A stretch of DNA of 64,000 nt, from assembly GCF_014237865.1 (NCBI RefSeq), contig NZ_JACJUU010000010.1, positions 1 through 64,000 of the forward strand, given 5' to 3'. Source of the DNA: Pusillimonas minor. GTDB lineage: Bacteria; Pseudomonadota; Gammaproteobacteria; Burkholderiales; Burkholderiaceae_B. A program made the position numbers and the translations under genes. The notes beneath the pieces are model-generated. The model ran no database searches and was not told the DNA's origin. It saw only the letters and a program-made list of their open reading frames with translations. Below are positions 39,174 through 48,605 of the stretch, in pieces. Within the stretch, counting starts at the first letter, position 1. Each line of letters starts with the position of its first letter.

Positions 39174-40216
39174 GGCCGCTCTATGAACAAACCAATTATC
39201 CGGTATTCCAGAATCGCATGTACGATTCTGCGCAGGAAGGCAAGGACTGTCCCAAGGGCGATATTCGTCTGGTTGAGGATGGAGCGACCGGGCTCGTATA
39301 CAACGTCGCTTTCCGCCCTGAGTTGATGAGCTACGATGGTAACTACCAGAATGAACAGGGCGTGAGCAGCTATTTTCGCCAGCATCTTGAGGCGGTGGCC
39401 GACATCGTCGACTGTTATCTCGGGCGTCAACATCTAGTCGAAGTTGGCTGCGGCAAGGGCTTCTTCCTTGAACTACTACTCCGGCGGGGTAGCGAGATTA
39501 CCGGGTTCGACGAAACCTATGAGGGTTCGAATCCACGAGTACGTCGTCAGTACTATGGCCCTGGCGTTATTGATCGGGCCGAGGGTTTGGTGCTACGTCA
39601 TGTGCTCGAGCATGTGCAGGATCCCTTTTATTTCCTGCAATTGCTGCGCGACGCGAATGGCGGTAGTGGCCGTATCTATATCGAGGTCCCGTGTTTTGAT
39701 TGGATTTGCAAGCGTAAGGCCTGGTTCGACATCTTCTACGAACATGTGAATTATTTCCGTCTTGCCGATTTTCGCCGTATGTTCGGCCAGATTCTCGATT
39801 GCGGCCACCTCTTTGGCGGTCAATATCTCTATGTGGTGGCGGAGCTTTCTTCCTTGCGTTCACCGGTCTATGACGCTGCTGATCCGGTCTGTTTCCCAGC
39901 CGATTTTACGATTAAGGTAGATGTGCCGATCGCCGCAGGCAATCGTAGTGTCGTTTGGGGGGGGGCTTCCAAGGGAGTTATCTTCACGCTGCTGAAGGCC
40001 AGGGCCGGTTATGTGGTGGATGCCGTTATCGACATCAATCCGGCCAAGCAGGGCAAGTATTTGGCTGCTACTGGAATACAGGTATGTTCGCCGGAGCAGG
40101 TGCTGCCGCAGTTGCCGAAGGGCTCCACCGTATTTGTTATGAATTCGAATTACTTGGATGAGATTAAGAGAATGTCCAACAATGCATACCACTATATCGG
40201 AATAGATAATGAGTGA
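39167..40216 (+). CDS. Second C-methyltransferase-like SAM enzyme
   Basis: 349 residues. EVGCGKGFFLE is SAM motif I and FYEHVNYF parallels the YHEHFSY catalytic segment of the gene at 37114; the C-terminal WGGASKGVIFTLL and INPAKQGKY also match. The N-terminal Cys4 zinc site is missing, so it is a distinct subtype. It may methylate another position or another sugar, or assist the first enzyme. It overlaps the reductase by seven bases and the next gene by eight. Confidence 0.72.
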   Translation: MLRPLYEQTNYPVFQNRMYDSAQEGKDCPKGDIRLVEDGATGLVYNVAFRPELMSYDGNYQNEQGVSSYFRQHLEAVADIVDCYLGRQHLVEVGCGKGFFLELLLRRGSEITGFDETYEGSNPRVRRQYYGPGVIDRAEGLVLRHVLEHVQDPFYFLQLLRDANGGSGRIYIEVPCFDWICKRKAWFDIFYEHVNYFRLADFRRMFGQILDCGHLFGGQYLYVVAELSSLRSPVYDAADPVCFPADFTIKVDVPIAAGNRSVVWGGASKGVIFTLLKARAGYVVDAVIDINPAKQGKYLAATGIQVCSPEQVLPQLPKGSTVFVMNSNYLDEIKRMSNNAYHYIGIDNE

Positions 40217-40979
40217 TTTTGATAAAGAAGTTGCTGCGCGCATTGCTGCAGTGGCGAGTAACAAGGAGCTGCGGGCAGCCTCCCAAGAGTTTTTGTTGAA
40301 GACTATCGAGGCCCGCTACTCTTATAACTTCGCGTGGCAGGGCCGTCCGATTATTCAGTATCCGCAGGATATAGTGGCCATGCAGGAATTGATATGGCAA
40401 GTAAAGCCCGATCTCATTATCGAGACAGGCATTGCCCATGGCGGCTCGCTAATCTTAAGTGCTTCCATGCTAGCGCAGCTTGACCTCTGCGAAGCGATTG
40501 AATTGGGAGAAAAATTCGATCCGCGCGTATCGAGACGCAAGGTGCTGGGGGTAGATATCGATATCCGCGCTCACAATCGTGCCGCCATCGAAGCGCATCC
40601 GATGGCTTCGCGCATTCAGATGATTCAGGGGTCGAGCATTGCGTCTGAAGTCGTGACACACGTGAAGGCCGTTGCTGCTAATTACAAGCGGATCATGGTC
40701 TGTCTCGATAGCAACCATACGCATGACCATGTGCTGGGCGAGCTCGAGGCGTACGCACCACTGACCAGCATGGGCAGCTATTGCGTCGTGTTCGACAGCG
40801 TTGTTGAAGATATGCCGAAGGAAATGAGTTTTGATCGTCCATGGGGGCCAGGGAATAACCCTAAGACCGCTGTCTGGAAGTATCTTGAAACGCACAAGGA
40901 GTTTGAAATCGATAGGACCGTTCAGGACAAGCTGCTGGTTACGGTAGCTCCAGATGGATATCTGAAGCGCGTCCGTTGA
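40209..40979 (+). CDS. CmcI-family (cephalosporin hydroxylase/rhamnosyl O-methyltransferase-like) protein
   Basis: 256 residues. IIETGIAHGGSLILSASML is the SAM-binding segment of the CmcI family, and CLDSNHTHDHVLGELEAY matches the metal-binding part; the C-terminal domain is of usual length. In polysaccharide loci such proteins O-methylate deoxyhexoses. It would act on the branched hexose or another residue. Start ATG 40209 overlaps the upstream gene by eight bases. Confidence 0.78.
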   Translation: MSDFDKEVAARIAAVASNKELRAASQEFLLKTIEARYSYNFAWQGRPIIQYPQDIVAMQELIWQVKPDLIIETGIAHGGSLILSASMLAQLDLCEAIELGEKFDPRVSRRKVLGVDIDIRAHNRAAIEAHPMASRIQMIQGSSIASEVVTHVKAVAANYKRIMVCLDSNHTHDHVLGELEAYAPLTSMGSYCVVFDSVVEDMPKEMSFDRPWGPGNNPKTAVWKYLETHKEFEIDRTVQDKLLVTVAPDGYLKRVR

Positions 40980-41023
40980 GCGGGCTGCAGCGCAGAAGTT
41001 CGATGGGTAGCGGGAACTCCACC

Positions 41024-41896
41024 ATGAATGCACCTTTGATCACCATTGGCATGCCGCTGTTCAATAGTGAGGCAACCGTGGTTGCTGCGATCGAATCCGT
41101 TCTCCGTCAAACCTTAACGGATTTTGAACTGGTCATTTCCGACAATTGCTCTACAGATGGGACCAGCGAGATCTGTAGGCGCTATGCGGACCAGGACGCT
41201 CGTATCCGTTACACTAGGCAGACAGACAATATCGGTGCGAGTCCTAATTTCCGGTATGTTTTGGAGCAGGCAAGAGGTAGATACTTTACTTGGGCTGCAG
41301 CAGATGATGTTCGATCCCTCGATTTCCTTGAGGTCAACGTCCATTTCTTGGAGCGAAACTCGGATTACGTTGCCTCGACCAGCCCTAATTGCTTTGAAGG
41401 GCAGGAGCACGAAAGAGGGGCTTGGATAAGCTTCGCCATATGCGGCGATTTCGAGGATCGCGTCATGCAATTCTTGGACAATTGCTGGCAGTCGCACGCG
41501 ATTTTCTACAGCGTGATACGTACCAGTGCCATTCGTAAGTGCGGTTTTCTAGGTGAGCATTTCCTGGGGTTTGACTGGGCTGTAGACCTTTTTCTTACAC
41601 GGCAAGGCCTGATCAATCGCACCTCGTGCGGCCAGTTGATTCTCGGGCGCAAGGGCATGAGTAACAGCGGCAATCCGTGGCGGACATTTCGCAAAAGTTT
41701 GCTAGCTTGGCCCCTGCCGTTTTACCACTTCAGTTTTTATGCTTGGCGCCTGACTGTTGGCTGTGCTTGGCGTTGGCGCGTTAAGTTGCTTGCGCGCTTG
41801 CTGAGGTTGAATGCTCAGTCCGCTTACTACCAGTTGTATGCCGAACTGTTTCCCTATTACCTAAAGTATTTCAGACCCTGGATCAAGCGGACGTAA
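41024..41896 (+). CDS. Glycosyltransferase family 2
   Basis: 290 residues from ATG 41024; ATG 41003 and TTG 40976 are in-frame alternatives. ITIGMPLFNSE, SDNCSTDGT and AAADD (the DxD position) mark a GT-A enzyme, and a hydrophobic basic C-terminus could bind the membrane. It is one of four transferase genes between 41 and 48 kb that probably assemble the repeat unit. Donor unknown. Confidence 0.83.
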   Translation: MNAPLITIGMPLFNSEATVVAAIESVLRQTLTDFELVISDNCSTDGTSEICRRYADQDARIRYTRQTDNIGASPNFRYVLEQARGRYFTWAAADDVRSLDFLEVNVHFLERNSDYVASTSPNCFEGQEHERGAWISFAICGDFEDRVMQFLDNCWQSHAIFYSVIRTSAIRKCGFLGEHFLGFDWAVDLFLTRQGLINRTSCGQLILGRKGMSNSGNPWRTFRKSLLAWPLPFYHFSFYAWRLTVGCAWRWRVKLLARLLRLNAQSAYYQLYAELFPYYLKYFRPWIKRT

Positions 41897-41900
41897 GTTT

Positions 41901-42899
41901 ATGATATTGCCGTTTTTGAAGACACGTATTGTCAGAGCGCTGATGCGGGCACAAGCGCCGTCGAAAGAGATGCTTGAGCGCAGTATGTTGCTGCATGCAA
42001 GCTTGCTGGACAACGCAAATTTGTCCAAGCCGGTGTTGCGGTCGCTTCATGCCGCCGAATACAGGGTGTTTTCCCAGTGGGGAGAGGACGGTATTGTTGC
42101 TTGGCTGGTCGAGCAACTGGAAGGAATTCCGCGCAGCTTTGTCGAGTTTGGTGTGGAGGACTACCAGGAGTCGAATACTCGTTATCTGCTTCAGTCGCGC
42201 AACTGGCGTGGCCTAGTCATTGATGGCTCTTCCGAAAACGTCGCCGAAATACGCCGACAGGACTTTTGCTGGCGCCACGAGTTGACAACGGTCTGTGCAT
42301 TCATTGACCGCGATAACATCAATGCTTTGATCGGCAACAACGGGTTCAAGGGTGACATTGGGCTATTGAGCGTCGATATCGATGGAAATGATTACTGGGT
42401 ATGGCAGGCGATTGATGTCATCAGCCCGGCCATCGTGGTGTGCGAATACAACGCCGTGCTGGGCGACCGTCTTGCATTGACGGTGCCCTATAAGTCAGAT
42501 TTCCGGCGTTCGGTTGCTCACCACTCCTGCTTGTATTTCGGTGCGTCCATTCGAGCCATGATCCAGTTAGGGGAACAGAAGAGATACACTTTCGTCGGCA
42601 CCACTTCGACCGGCTGCAATGCTTTTTTTGTGAGGAATGATTATGCCCCTCGCATCACATCGAGACTCGATTATGTCTCGATGTTTCCGTCTAGCATTCG
42701 GGAAGCCAGAGATCAGACCGGGGCATTGCAATACACTTCCGGAACGGAGCGGGCAGATGTGATTGCCGGCCTTCCCTTCGTCGAGGTCGAAACCGGCCAT
42801 ATCACAACGCTTGCTGCGCATCGCATGTTGTACTCTCCCGCGTGGGCCGCTGGGAATCCAGTTGCACAGCCGGTCAGTGTCGAGAATGTGTCTAAATGA
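41901..42899 (+). CDS. FkbM-related hypothetical protein
   Basis: 332 residues. SQWGEDGI and FVEFGVEDYQESNTRYLL resemble the SQxGQD and motif I regions of FkbM methyltransferases, and LLSVDIDGNDYWVW resembles the later DxEG segment, but with VDIDGND instead. It may be a sugar methyltransferase of a divergent group often found unannotated in lipopolysaccharide clusters. Four bases separate it from the GT2 gene and it overlaps gmd2 by four. Confidence 0.6.
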   Translation: MILPFLKTRIVRALMRAQAPSKEMLERSMLLHASLLDNANLSKPVLRSLHAAEYRVFSQWGEDGIVAWLVEQLEGIPRSFVEFGVEDYQESNTRYLLQSRNWRGLVIDGSSENVAEIRRQDFCWRHELTTVCAFIDRDNINALIGNNGFKGDIGLLSVDIDGNDYWVWQAIDVISPAIVVCEYNAVLGDRLALTVPYKSDFRRSVAHHSCLYFGASIRAMIQLGEQKRYTFVGTTSTGCNAFFVRNDYAPRITSRLDYVSMFPSSIREARDQTGALQYTSGTERADVIAGLPFVEVETGHITTLAAHRMLYSPAWAAGNPVAQPVSVENVSK

Positions 42900-43906
42900 C
42901 AAAGCGCGCCCTTATCATTGGCGTTTCTGGGCAGGATGGCGCCTATCTGTCGCATCTGCTATTACACAAGGGTTATGAAATTCACGGTACTTCGCGCGAT
43001 ATCGAACGGGCTGACCTAAGTCGGCTTGATCAGTTGGGGGTTCGCGACAGCATCCGCTTGCATTCAGCAAATCTTATAGAGTATCGCAGCATTCTTGAGG
43101 TGTTGCGGGCCACTGAGCCCGACGAGATCTACAATTTATCGGCCCAGTCCTCCGTCGCCTTGTCCTTCGAGCAGCCTATCGAAACCTTGAACAGCATCGT
43201 GACCGCAACATTGCAGTTGCTGGAGGCAATTCGTCTGGTCGGAGGGAAACCTCGTTTGTACAATTCGTCGTCCAGCGAGATGTATGGCAGCACTGAGGGT
43301 GGTGGCCGCGCCAATGAAGACATGCCTTTTCGTCCTCGCAGCCCCTACGGCGTTTCAAAGGCTGCCGCGCATTGGTTGGTGGAGAGTTATCGCAAGTCCT
43401 ATGGCATCTACGCATGCTCTGGCATCCTCTTTAATCACGAGTCTCCGCTGCGACCTGAGCGCTTTGTTACGCGGAAGATCGTGCGCAGCGCCGTTGACAT
43501 TGCCCGTGGTGGTAAGCGCCGCTTGCGGCTTGGGAATTTAGACGTCGTGCGCGACTGGGGCTGGGCTCCGGATTATGTAGATGGCATGTGGCGAATGCTT
43601 CAGCAGGATACAGCGAGAGACTTCGTATTGGCCACGGGTGAGCCCTTTAGCCTCAGGGAGTTCACCGAGGCAGCTTTTGCCCAGCTTGACCTTGATTGGG
43701 AGAGGTACGTTGATTTCGATAGCCAGTTGCTGCGTCCTTACGATGTTCAATGCACTGTCGGTGACCCGTCGCGGGCAAACACTGAGCTGCGCTGGTGTGC
43801 AACAACGAAAGGGTCGCAGCTCTTGAGAAAATTGGTAAAAGCAGAAATCGCTCGGTGCGAGGCTGCTGAAAGAAATGAAGGGCAAAGTATTGAAAGTCTA
43901 TTTTGA
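42896..43906 (+). CDS. Second GDP-mannose 4,6-dehydratase-like protein
   Basis: 336 residues, extended SDR. GVSGQDGAYLS, SSSEMYG, RSPYGVSKAAAHW and FNHESPLRPERFVTRK follow Gmd closely, but it is 39 residues shorter than the enzyme at 11408. It should yield GDP-4-keto-6-deoxymannose. No second reductase (Rmd) or transaminase (Per) adjoins it, so its product either joins the Fcl pool or is used by an enzyme not recognised. It overlaps a GT4 gene by 32 bases. Confidence 0.82.
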   Translation: MTKRALIIGVSGQDGAYLSHLLLHKGYEIHGTSRDIERADLSRLDQLGVRDSIRLHSANLIEYRSILEVLRATEPDEIYNLSAQSSVALSFEQPIETLNSIVTATLQLLEAIRLVGGKPRLYNSSSSEMYGSTEGGGRANEDMPFRPRSPYGVSKAAAHWLVESYRKSYGIYACSGILFNHESPLRPERFVTRKIVRSAVDIARGGKRRLRLGNLDVVRDWGWAPDYVDGMWRMLQQDTARDFVLATGEPFSLREFTEAAFAQLDLDWERYVDFDSQLLRPYDVQCTVGDPSRANTELRWCATTKGSQLLRKLVKAEIARCEAAERNEGQSIESLF

Positions 43907-44981
43907 TGGGCAGATATTCATTGAGCAGGTTGTCGGCGGCATCAGCCGTTACTACGCGAGTCTTGCCGAAGCATTGAATAACACGCCAGGGGTGCAAGCG
44001 CGCATCATTGCGCCGTTTCATCGTAACGAACATCTTGATAAGTTGAAAGGTAAAGCCGAGATTGGCATGCGCTTCCCGCCGCACTGGCGCGTTGGTCGCA
44101 TCAGCTGGGTGATGCTGCGTGCCAGCTCGCCAGCTATCGCTCGGTTCGGTCGACCTGACATTGTCCACGAAACCTACTACGCTGATCGACCGTACCTTAC
44201 ACATGCACGTAAACGCGTGGCTACTGTGTATGACATGATTCATGAGCTTTATTTTCCGGGTAGCGAAACTGCAGAGAGGAAGAAGCGGACGCTTGCGCGC
44301 TGTGACCACGTCATGTGTATCTCGCACAACACGCAAAAGGATTTGTGCGAGATGTACGGTTTCCCTATCGAACGTACCAGCGTGACGCATCTATCGTACA
44401 AGGACTTCGGTGCTTATGCCGATGTGGAGCCTCCCCCGTCGCTGCGGGGTGCGCCCTATTTTCTTTTTGTCGGAAATCGCAGCGGTTATAAGAATTTTTC
44501 GTTGTTGCTTGAAGCGTTCGCGTCTGACTTCAGGTTGCGCAGTGATTTCCGCATTGTGACTATAGGCGGTGGTGCATTCAGTACCGAAGAGCTGGCTCTG
44601 TGCGCGCGATTGAATCTAGCGTCAACACAGGTTGTGCAGGTGTCAGGTGGTGATGACGTGCTGGGATCTGCTTACGCGCATGCAACCGCTTTTGTTTACC
44701 CGTCTTTGTACGAAGGCTTCGGTATTCCGCCCCTTGAGGCTATGTCCGTTGATTGTCCAGTATTGTCAAGCAATACTTCGTCTCTGCCTGAAGTGGTCGG
44801 CGACGCAGCTTTGCTTTTCGACCCGAGGGACGTAGAAGCCTTGCGTGCAGCAATGCTTCGGGTTGCAGATTCTGAGGTGCTACGTTCTGAGCTTTCCGAG
44901 CGTGGAAAGCGCCGCTGCCTCGAGTTTACTTGGCAACGCTGTGCTAGCAGCACGTTGGCTGCCTACCGCCTTATTTTGTGA
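43875..44981 (+). CDS. Glycosyltransferase family 4 (GT-B)
   Basis: 368 residues. VVGGISRYYASLAEAL near the N-terminus binds acceptor, and FLFVGNRSGYKNF plus YPSLYEGFGIPPLEAM (E-x7-E) form the donor site. This pattern is typical of mannosyl- and rhamnosyl-type GT4 enzymes. The ATG at 43875 lies inside the end of gmd2; a TTG at 43890 is possible. Co-translation with gmd2 suggests that it uses a GDP-6-deoxyhexose. Confidence 0.85.
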   Translation: MKGKVLKVYFDGQIFIEQVVGGISRYYASLAEALNNTPGVQARIIAPFHRNEHLDKLKGKAEIGMRFPPHWRVGRISWVMLRASSPAIARFGRPDIVHETYYADRPYLTHARKRVATVYDMIHELYFPGSETAERKKRTLARCDHVMCISHNTQKDLCEMYGFPIERTSVTHLSYKDFGAYADVEPPPSLRGAPYFLFVGNRSGYKNFSLLLEAFASDFRLRSDFRIVTIGGGAFSTEELALCARLNLASTQVVQVSGGDDVLGSAYAHATAFVYPSLYEGFGIPPLEAMSVDCPVLSSNTSSLPEVVGDAALLFDPRDVEALRAAMLRVADSEVLRSELSERGKRRCLEFTWQRCASSTLAAYRLIL

Positions 44982-44988
44982 TGTGGAT

Positions 44989-45825
44989 ATGACGAACACT
45001 TTGATTAGCGTCATTATCCCGACCTGGAATCGCGCGTACACCATTGAGGCGGCTATTCGCAGCGTCCTGCAGCAAACTATGCCAGTACACGAGGTACTGA
45101 TTTGCGATGACGGATCCAGCGACGACACGCGCCAGCGCGTCGAGGCAATTGCTGCCGATGCTCCCTGCGTGATTTGGCTCCCCGGACCGCGTGGCGGGCG
45201 ACCGGCAGTTCCCAGAAATCGAGGCATTGCCGCAGCCCAAGGCGAGTGGATTGCCTTTCTGGACAGCGACGATACATGGTTACCTAACAAGCTTGAACGC
45301 CAGCTTGCAGAAGCCAGGGCGCAGAACGTTGACGCCGTTTGCTGCAATGCTTGGCGTATTACCCCGGGCAGCGAATCTCGGGCTGTGTTGATGTCATGCA
45401 CGGACTTGCGCGTCACCACAAGTGGTCTGATGCGTCGGAACCTCATCCCGTGCAGTTCGGTTTTATTACGCCGACATTTGTTCGCACAAGCCAAGGGCTT
45501 TCCGGAGTCGACAAGACTTAAGGTCGGCGAGGACTACGCATTATGGCTGCGCATTGCTACTCAAACTGATTTTGCTTATATCGGTGAGCCGCTGATGGTC
45601 TATATGGATGATGCTGCAAATAGCGTGCGCGCTGATTCGCTGGATGGATGGTCGGAACGCCTTGCTGTATTCGGTGATTTCTGCGCGTGGGCAACCGAAC
45701 GCAAGACCGTTCCGGTAGCTTTGCTCCTGCGTGCGCGCGCCGAAATTTTGCGTGCTCTGATACGACGTCCTTTATCTCAGGCGCTAGCTTTTTGTAAGAC
45801 CGGTATTTCCAACCTTGTTAGATAG
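44989..45825 (+). CDS. Glycosyltransferase family 2
   Basis: 278 residues from ATG 44989; GTG 44983 is possible. SVIIPTWNRAYTI, CDDGSSDDT and LDSDDTW are the GT2 motifs; VGEDYALWLRIA matches the ED catalytic helix. It follows the GT4 gene by seven bases. It is a cytoplasmic enzyme adding one residue; the sugar is not predictable. Confidence 0.85.
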   Translation: MTNTLISVIIPTWNRAYTIEAAIRSVLQQTMPVHEVLICDDGSSDDTRQRVEAIAADAPCVIWLPGPRGGRPAVPRNRGIAAAQGEWIAFLDSDDTWLPNKLERQLAEARAQNVDAVCCNAWRITPGSESRAVLMSCTDLRVTTSGLMRRNLIPCSSVLLRRHLFAQAKGFPESTRLKVGEDYALWLRIATQTDFAYIGEPLMVYMDDAANSVRADSLDGWSERLAVFGDFCAWATERKTVPVALLLRARAEILRALIRRPLSQALAFCKTGISNLVR

Positions 45826-45838
45826 AACTCGAGTTTTC

Positions 45839-46717
45839 ATGCAAACCAAGAGAGTCGTTTCCCGCTTGAATGGTGGGCTGGGTAATCAGATGTTTCAATA
45901 CGCCTTCGGCCGAACATTGGCTGATAGGATGAATGCCCGTTTTTACATTGAGATTGGCAAGCTCGATAGTGACCCCTTGCGCTCGTATGCATTGTCCGGG
46001 TTCTGTATTTCAGCCGAAAGGATGGACACGGGCACACTGAGGCGAGAGGTTCTGTGGCCGGACGGGTTACTACGACGGCTTCGCTGGCTGCCGACTCTCC
46101 CTGGTTGTTTGAGTTATCTGGCAGAAAAAAGCTTTGTCTTCGATCCTCGTGCTGCGGCGACTAACCATAGCGTGTGCGCTGACGGCTACTGGCAATCACC
46201 CAAGTATTTCGAGGGTCATGAAATTATCTTGCTTCGAGAGTTCCAGTTGGCAGCACCTATGACGGCAGTGCGGCAGGAGACCGCGGCTCGAATTAAAGGG
46301 GTGAACGCAGTCTCTGTCCATGTGCGCCGAGGCGACTATGTGGCTAATGCCCATACTCAAGCGTTTCATGGTCTGTGTTCCCCGAGCTGGTACGAGGCTG
46401 CAATGCAAGAGATGGCTCTGCATGTTGATCAGCCTTATTTCTTCGTTTTCAGCGACGACACCGGGTGGTCCCGCGAGAACATTCGCAGCGAGTGGCCAAT
46501 GCATTTCATTGAAGTCCAGCCGGATGGTCGTGATTTCGAGGATATGCATCTAATTTCCTTGTGTCAGCACCACATCATAGCCAACAGCTCGTTTAGTTGG
46601 TGGGGAGCCTGGCTTAATCAAAAGCCGGGTAAACGTGTCATTGCGCCAGCAAAATGGTTCAATCAGGCAGCGCACGATACAAGGGACCTGCTTCCGTCGG
46701 CGTGGCAGCGACTTTGA
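45839..46717 (+). CDS. Alpha-1,2-fucosyltransferase (GT11)
   Basis: 292 residues from ATG 45839. LNGGLGNQMFQYAFG at the N-terminus, HVRRGDY at 161-167 (GDP-fucose binding) and NSSFSWWGAW near the C-terminus are the three GT11 motifs. It transfers L-fucose from GDP-fucose to a hexose on the repeat unit, which accounts for manC, gmd and fcl. A gap of 167 bases follows before the last transferase. Confidence 0.9.
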   Translation: MQTKRVVSRLNGGLGNQMFQYAFGRTLADRMNARFYIEIGKLDSDPLRSYALSGFCISAERMDTGTLRREVLWPDGLLRRLRWLPTLPGCLSYLAEKSFVFDPRAAATNHSVCADGYWQSPKYFEGHEIILLREFQLAAPMTAVRQETAARIKGVNAVSVHVRRGDYVANAHTQAFHGLCSPSWYEAAMQEMALHVDQPYFFVFSDDTGWSRENIRSEWPMHFIEVQPDGRDFEDMHLISLCQHHIIANSSFSWWGAWLNQKPGKRVIAPAKWFNQAAHDTRDLLPSAWQRL

Positions 46718-46884
46718 CTCTTCAGCAAGACGGGAAAAGATCTGAACAAAGTTACATAATGACTAAAGTCGGACTGACTCAGGGCATGTCAAAGCGCTTG
46801 GGCTGGATATCGACGGTCAGAGCTTGATTGCTATCATAGTGCGTTGAACTCGCGCATCCACTGTATTCGATTGCAAGTAAGTCA

Positions 46885-48042
46885 ATGCCAAAGGTCCTTA
46901 TCACCTCGCCAACATATCCCCCTTTCAATAGTGGGCTCGGCAATGCTGCTGCTCAGCAGGCCGCTTGCTTGGCCCGAGCCGGGCACGAGGTGGTCGTGGC
47001 TACAGGGGGGGGGCAACGTCGCTCCTGCGACGTGGAGGGCGTACGGGTTGAGACTTTTGCTTTGACCGGAGCGAGTTGCTGGCTTCAGCCCATCCGGGGC
47101 GATGTGGCTGCCTATGCTGATTTTCTGGTTCGCAATGACTGGGATTTTGTGCTGCTGAATGCGTGGCAAAACTGGGCAACTGACCTTGCGTTGCTAAATC
47201 TCGGCCGTATTCCTGGGCGGAAGTTCGTCTATAGTCATTGTATTTCCACAAACGTCTTTTACGTCCAACAGCCAATTCGCTCCCTTATTCGCTTTCTTGC
47301 TTGGAGGCCTTATTGGTACAACATGACGCGAGTGTTGCGGGAGTTGGATGGCGTTATATTCCTCGCCGATAGTGGCAGTGACTCTCGATTCGATGATCTT
47401 CGACGGGCGACCAAAGTTGGGGCAACTTGTTACGTGGTTCCGAATGCACTGTCACCAACCGCTGTGAAGTCCCTTAATAAACGCCCATTAACATTCCTTG
47501 AGCGTGATCGCCTAATAGCGGTGGGGTCGTATCAATGGCAAAAGGGTTTCGACTTTGTGCTGCGAGCTTACTCTGCATCGAATGCCTGTAACGTGATTCC
47601 ATTACATTTCTTTGGGCAAGAGCATAGCGATTTCAGCGAACAACTGCGCCGAAAGGCGAGGGCGTTGGGGGTTCATTCTGGTTATATTTTTTTTCATGCG
47701 GGGGTGTCGGGTGATGCCTTACAAGCTGAGTACGCTCAAGCAAAACTTGTTTTGTCAGGGTCACATACAGAATGTCAGCCACTTGCTTTGTTAGATGCAA
47801 GTGCAAGTGCAACACCTTTCGTCGCTCGTGCCACAGGATGTATTGATGAAATGGCTGGGGGCTTAGCAATAAAAAGCTGGAGTGAGATGGCCAAGCAAAT
47901 AGATAAATTTGTTGAAAATTTAGAGCATTGGCAGAGTTACAGCCAAATCGCCCGGACGGTTGCGGAGACGGTATATCATCCAGATGCAGTAACTCAGAAA
48001 CTCCTTGCTGTGCTGGAAAGCAGGGCGTTGGCTACCCATTGA
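46885..48042 (+). CDS. Glycosyltransferase family 4 (GT-B)
   Basis: 385 residues. TYPPFNSGLGNAAAQQA, AVGSYQWQKGFDFVL and SGSHTECQPLALLDA match GT4, with the acidic E-x7-E region less well kept (only the first Glu in TECQPLALLDA), so it belongs to a divergent group. It is the last plus-strand gene and is convergent with the RfaH gene. The preceding 167-base gap shows no clear promoter. Donor unknown. Confidence 0.75.
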   Translation: MPKVLITSPTYPPFNSGLGNAAAQQAACLARAGHEVVVATGGGQRRSCDVEGVRVETFALTGASCWLQPIRGDVAAYADFLVRNDWDFVLLNAWQNWATDLALLNLGRIPGRKFVYSHCISTNVFYVQQPIRSLIRFLAWRPYWYNMTRVLRELDGVIFLADSGSDSRFDDLRRATKVGATCYVVPNALSPTAVKSLNKRPLTFLERDRLIAVGSYQWQKGFDFVLRAYSASNACNVIPLHFFGQEHSDFSEQLRRKARALGVHSGYIFFHAGVSGDALQAEYAQAKLVLSGSHTECQPLALLDASASATPFVARATGCIDEMAGGLAIKSWSEMAKQIDKFVENLEHWQSYSQIARTVAETVYHPDAVTQKLLAVLESRALATH

Positions 48043-48088
48043 CGCCTGAGTGCCAGGGACTACTACACGATAATTAGGTTTGATCGCC

Positions 48089-48586
48089 TCAAGACAGTTT
48101 TTGTAAAGAAACAGGTGAAATCTGGACCTTAACCGGTTTGCTAAGTAGTTCTATCAGCACCATGGCGCGCTGCTCGCCGTCGGTCATTTGGTATACGCCG
48201 GCAAGGCCGGCAAAGGCCCCGTCAGTAATCTGAACTTCTTCACCAGGGTTAAACAAAGGGGCAGGGGCTTGTTGGATTAGCGCCTCTTGCTTGCGTAAAG
48301 CCTCGACCAAGGCATCATCGACTTTTTGAGGGTCGGAGCCAAAGGTAACCAGGCGGCTTACTCCCCTTGTCGATCGTATGGGTGCCCAGCTTTGGGCTGT
48401 GTGCCCATGCCCTAGCTGTATAAATAAATAACGGGGGAATAAGGGTTCTGTGCAAATGGTAATTTGGCCCTTTTTTAGCTTTTCTACATTAATAAGGGGT
48501 AAGTAGCAGGCGTAGCCCTGTAGCTGTAGGTGTTGCAGAGCAAGGCTCTCTTGGCGTGGTTTGGTATGGACCAGATACCAGTGCAT
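48089..48586 (-). CDS. rfaH: RfaH/NusG-like transcription antiterminator
   Basis: 165 residues from ATG 48586, with GGAG six bases upstream; a TTG three bases earlier is less likely. The NGN domain (WYLVHTKPRQESLALQHL; PLFPRYLFI) is complete and the C-terminal KOW domain contains VQITDGAFAGLAGVY. RfaH relatives load onto RNA polymerase paused at ops and prevent termination through long operons. An exact ops element occurs at 8542. This is the last gene of the pgi operon, 19 bases after wbpM. Confidence 0.88.
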   Translation of the reverse strand: MHWYLVHTKPRQESLALQHLQLQGYACYLPLINVEKLKKGQITICTEPLFPRYLFIQLGHGHTAQSWAPIRSTRGVSRLVTFGSDPQKVDDALVEALRKQEALIQQAPAPLFNPGEEVQITDGAFAGLAGVYQMTDGEQRAMVLIELLSKPVKVQISPVSLQKLS

Positions 48587-48605
48587 CAATATCTCCGTCC
48601 GGTAC

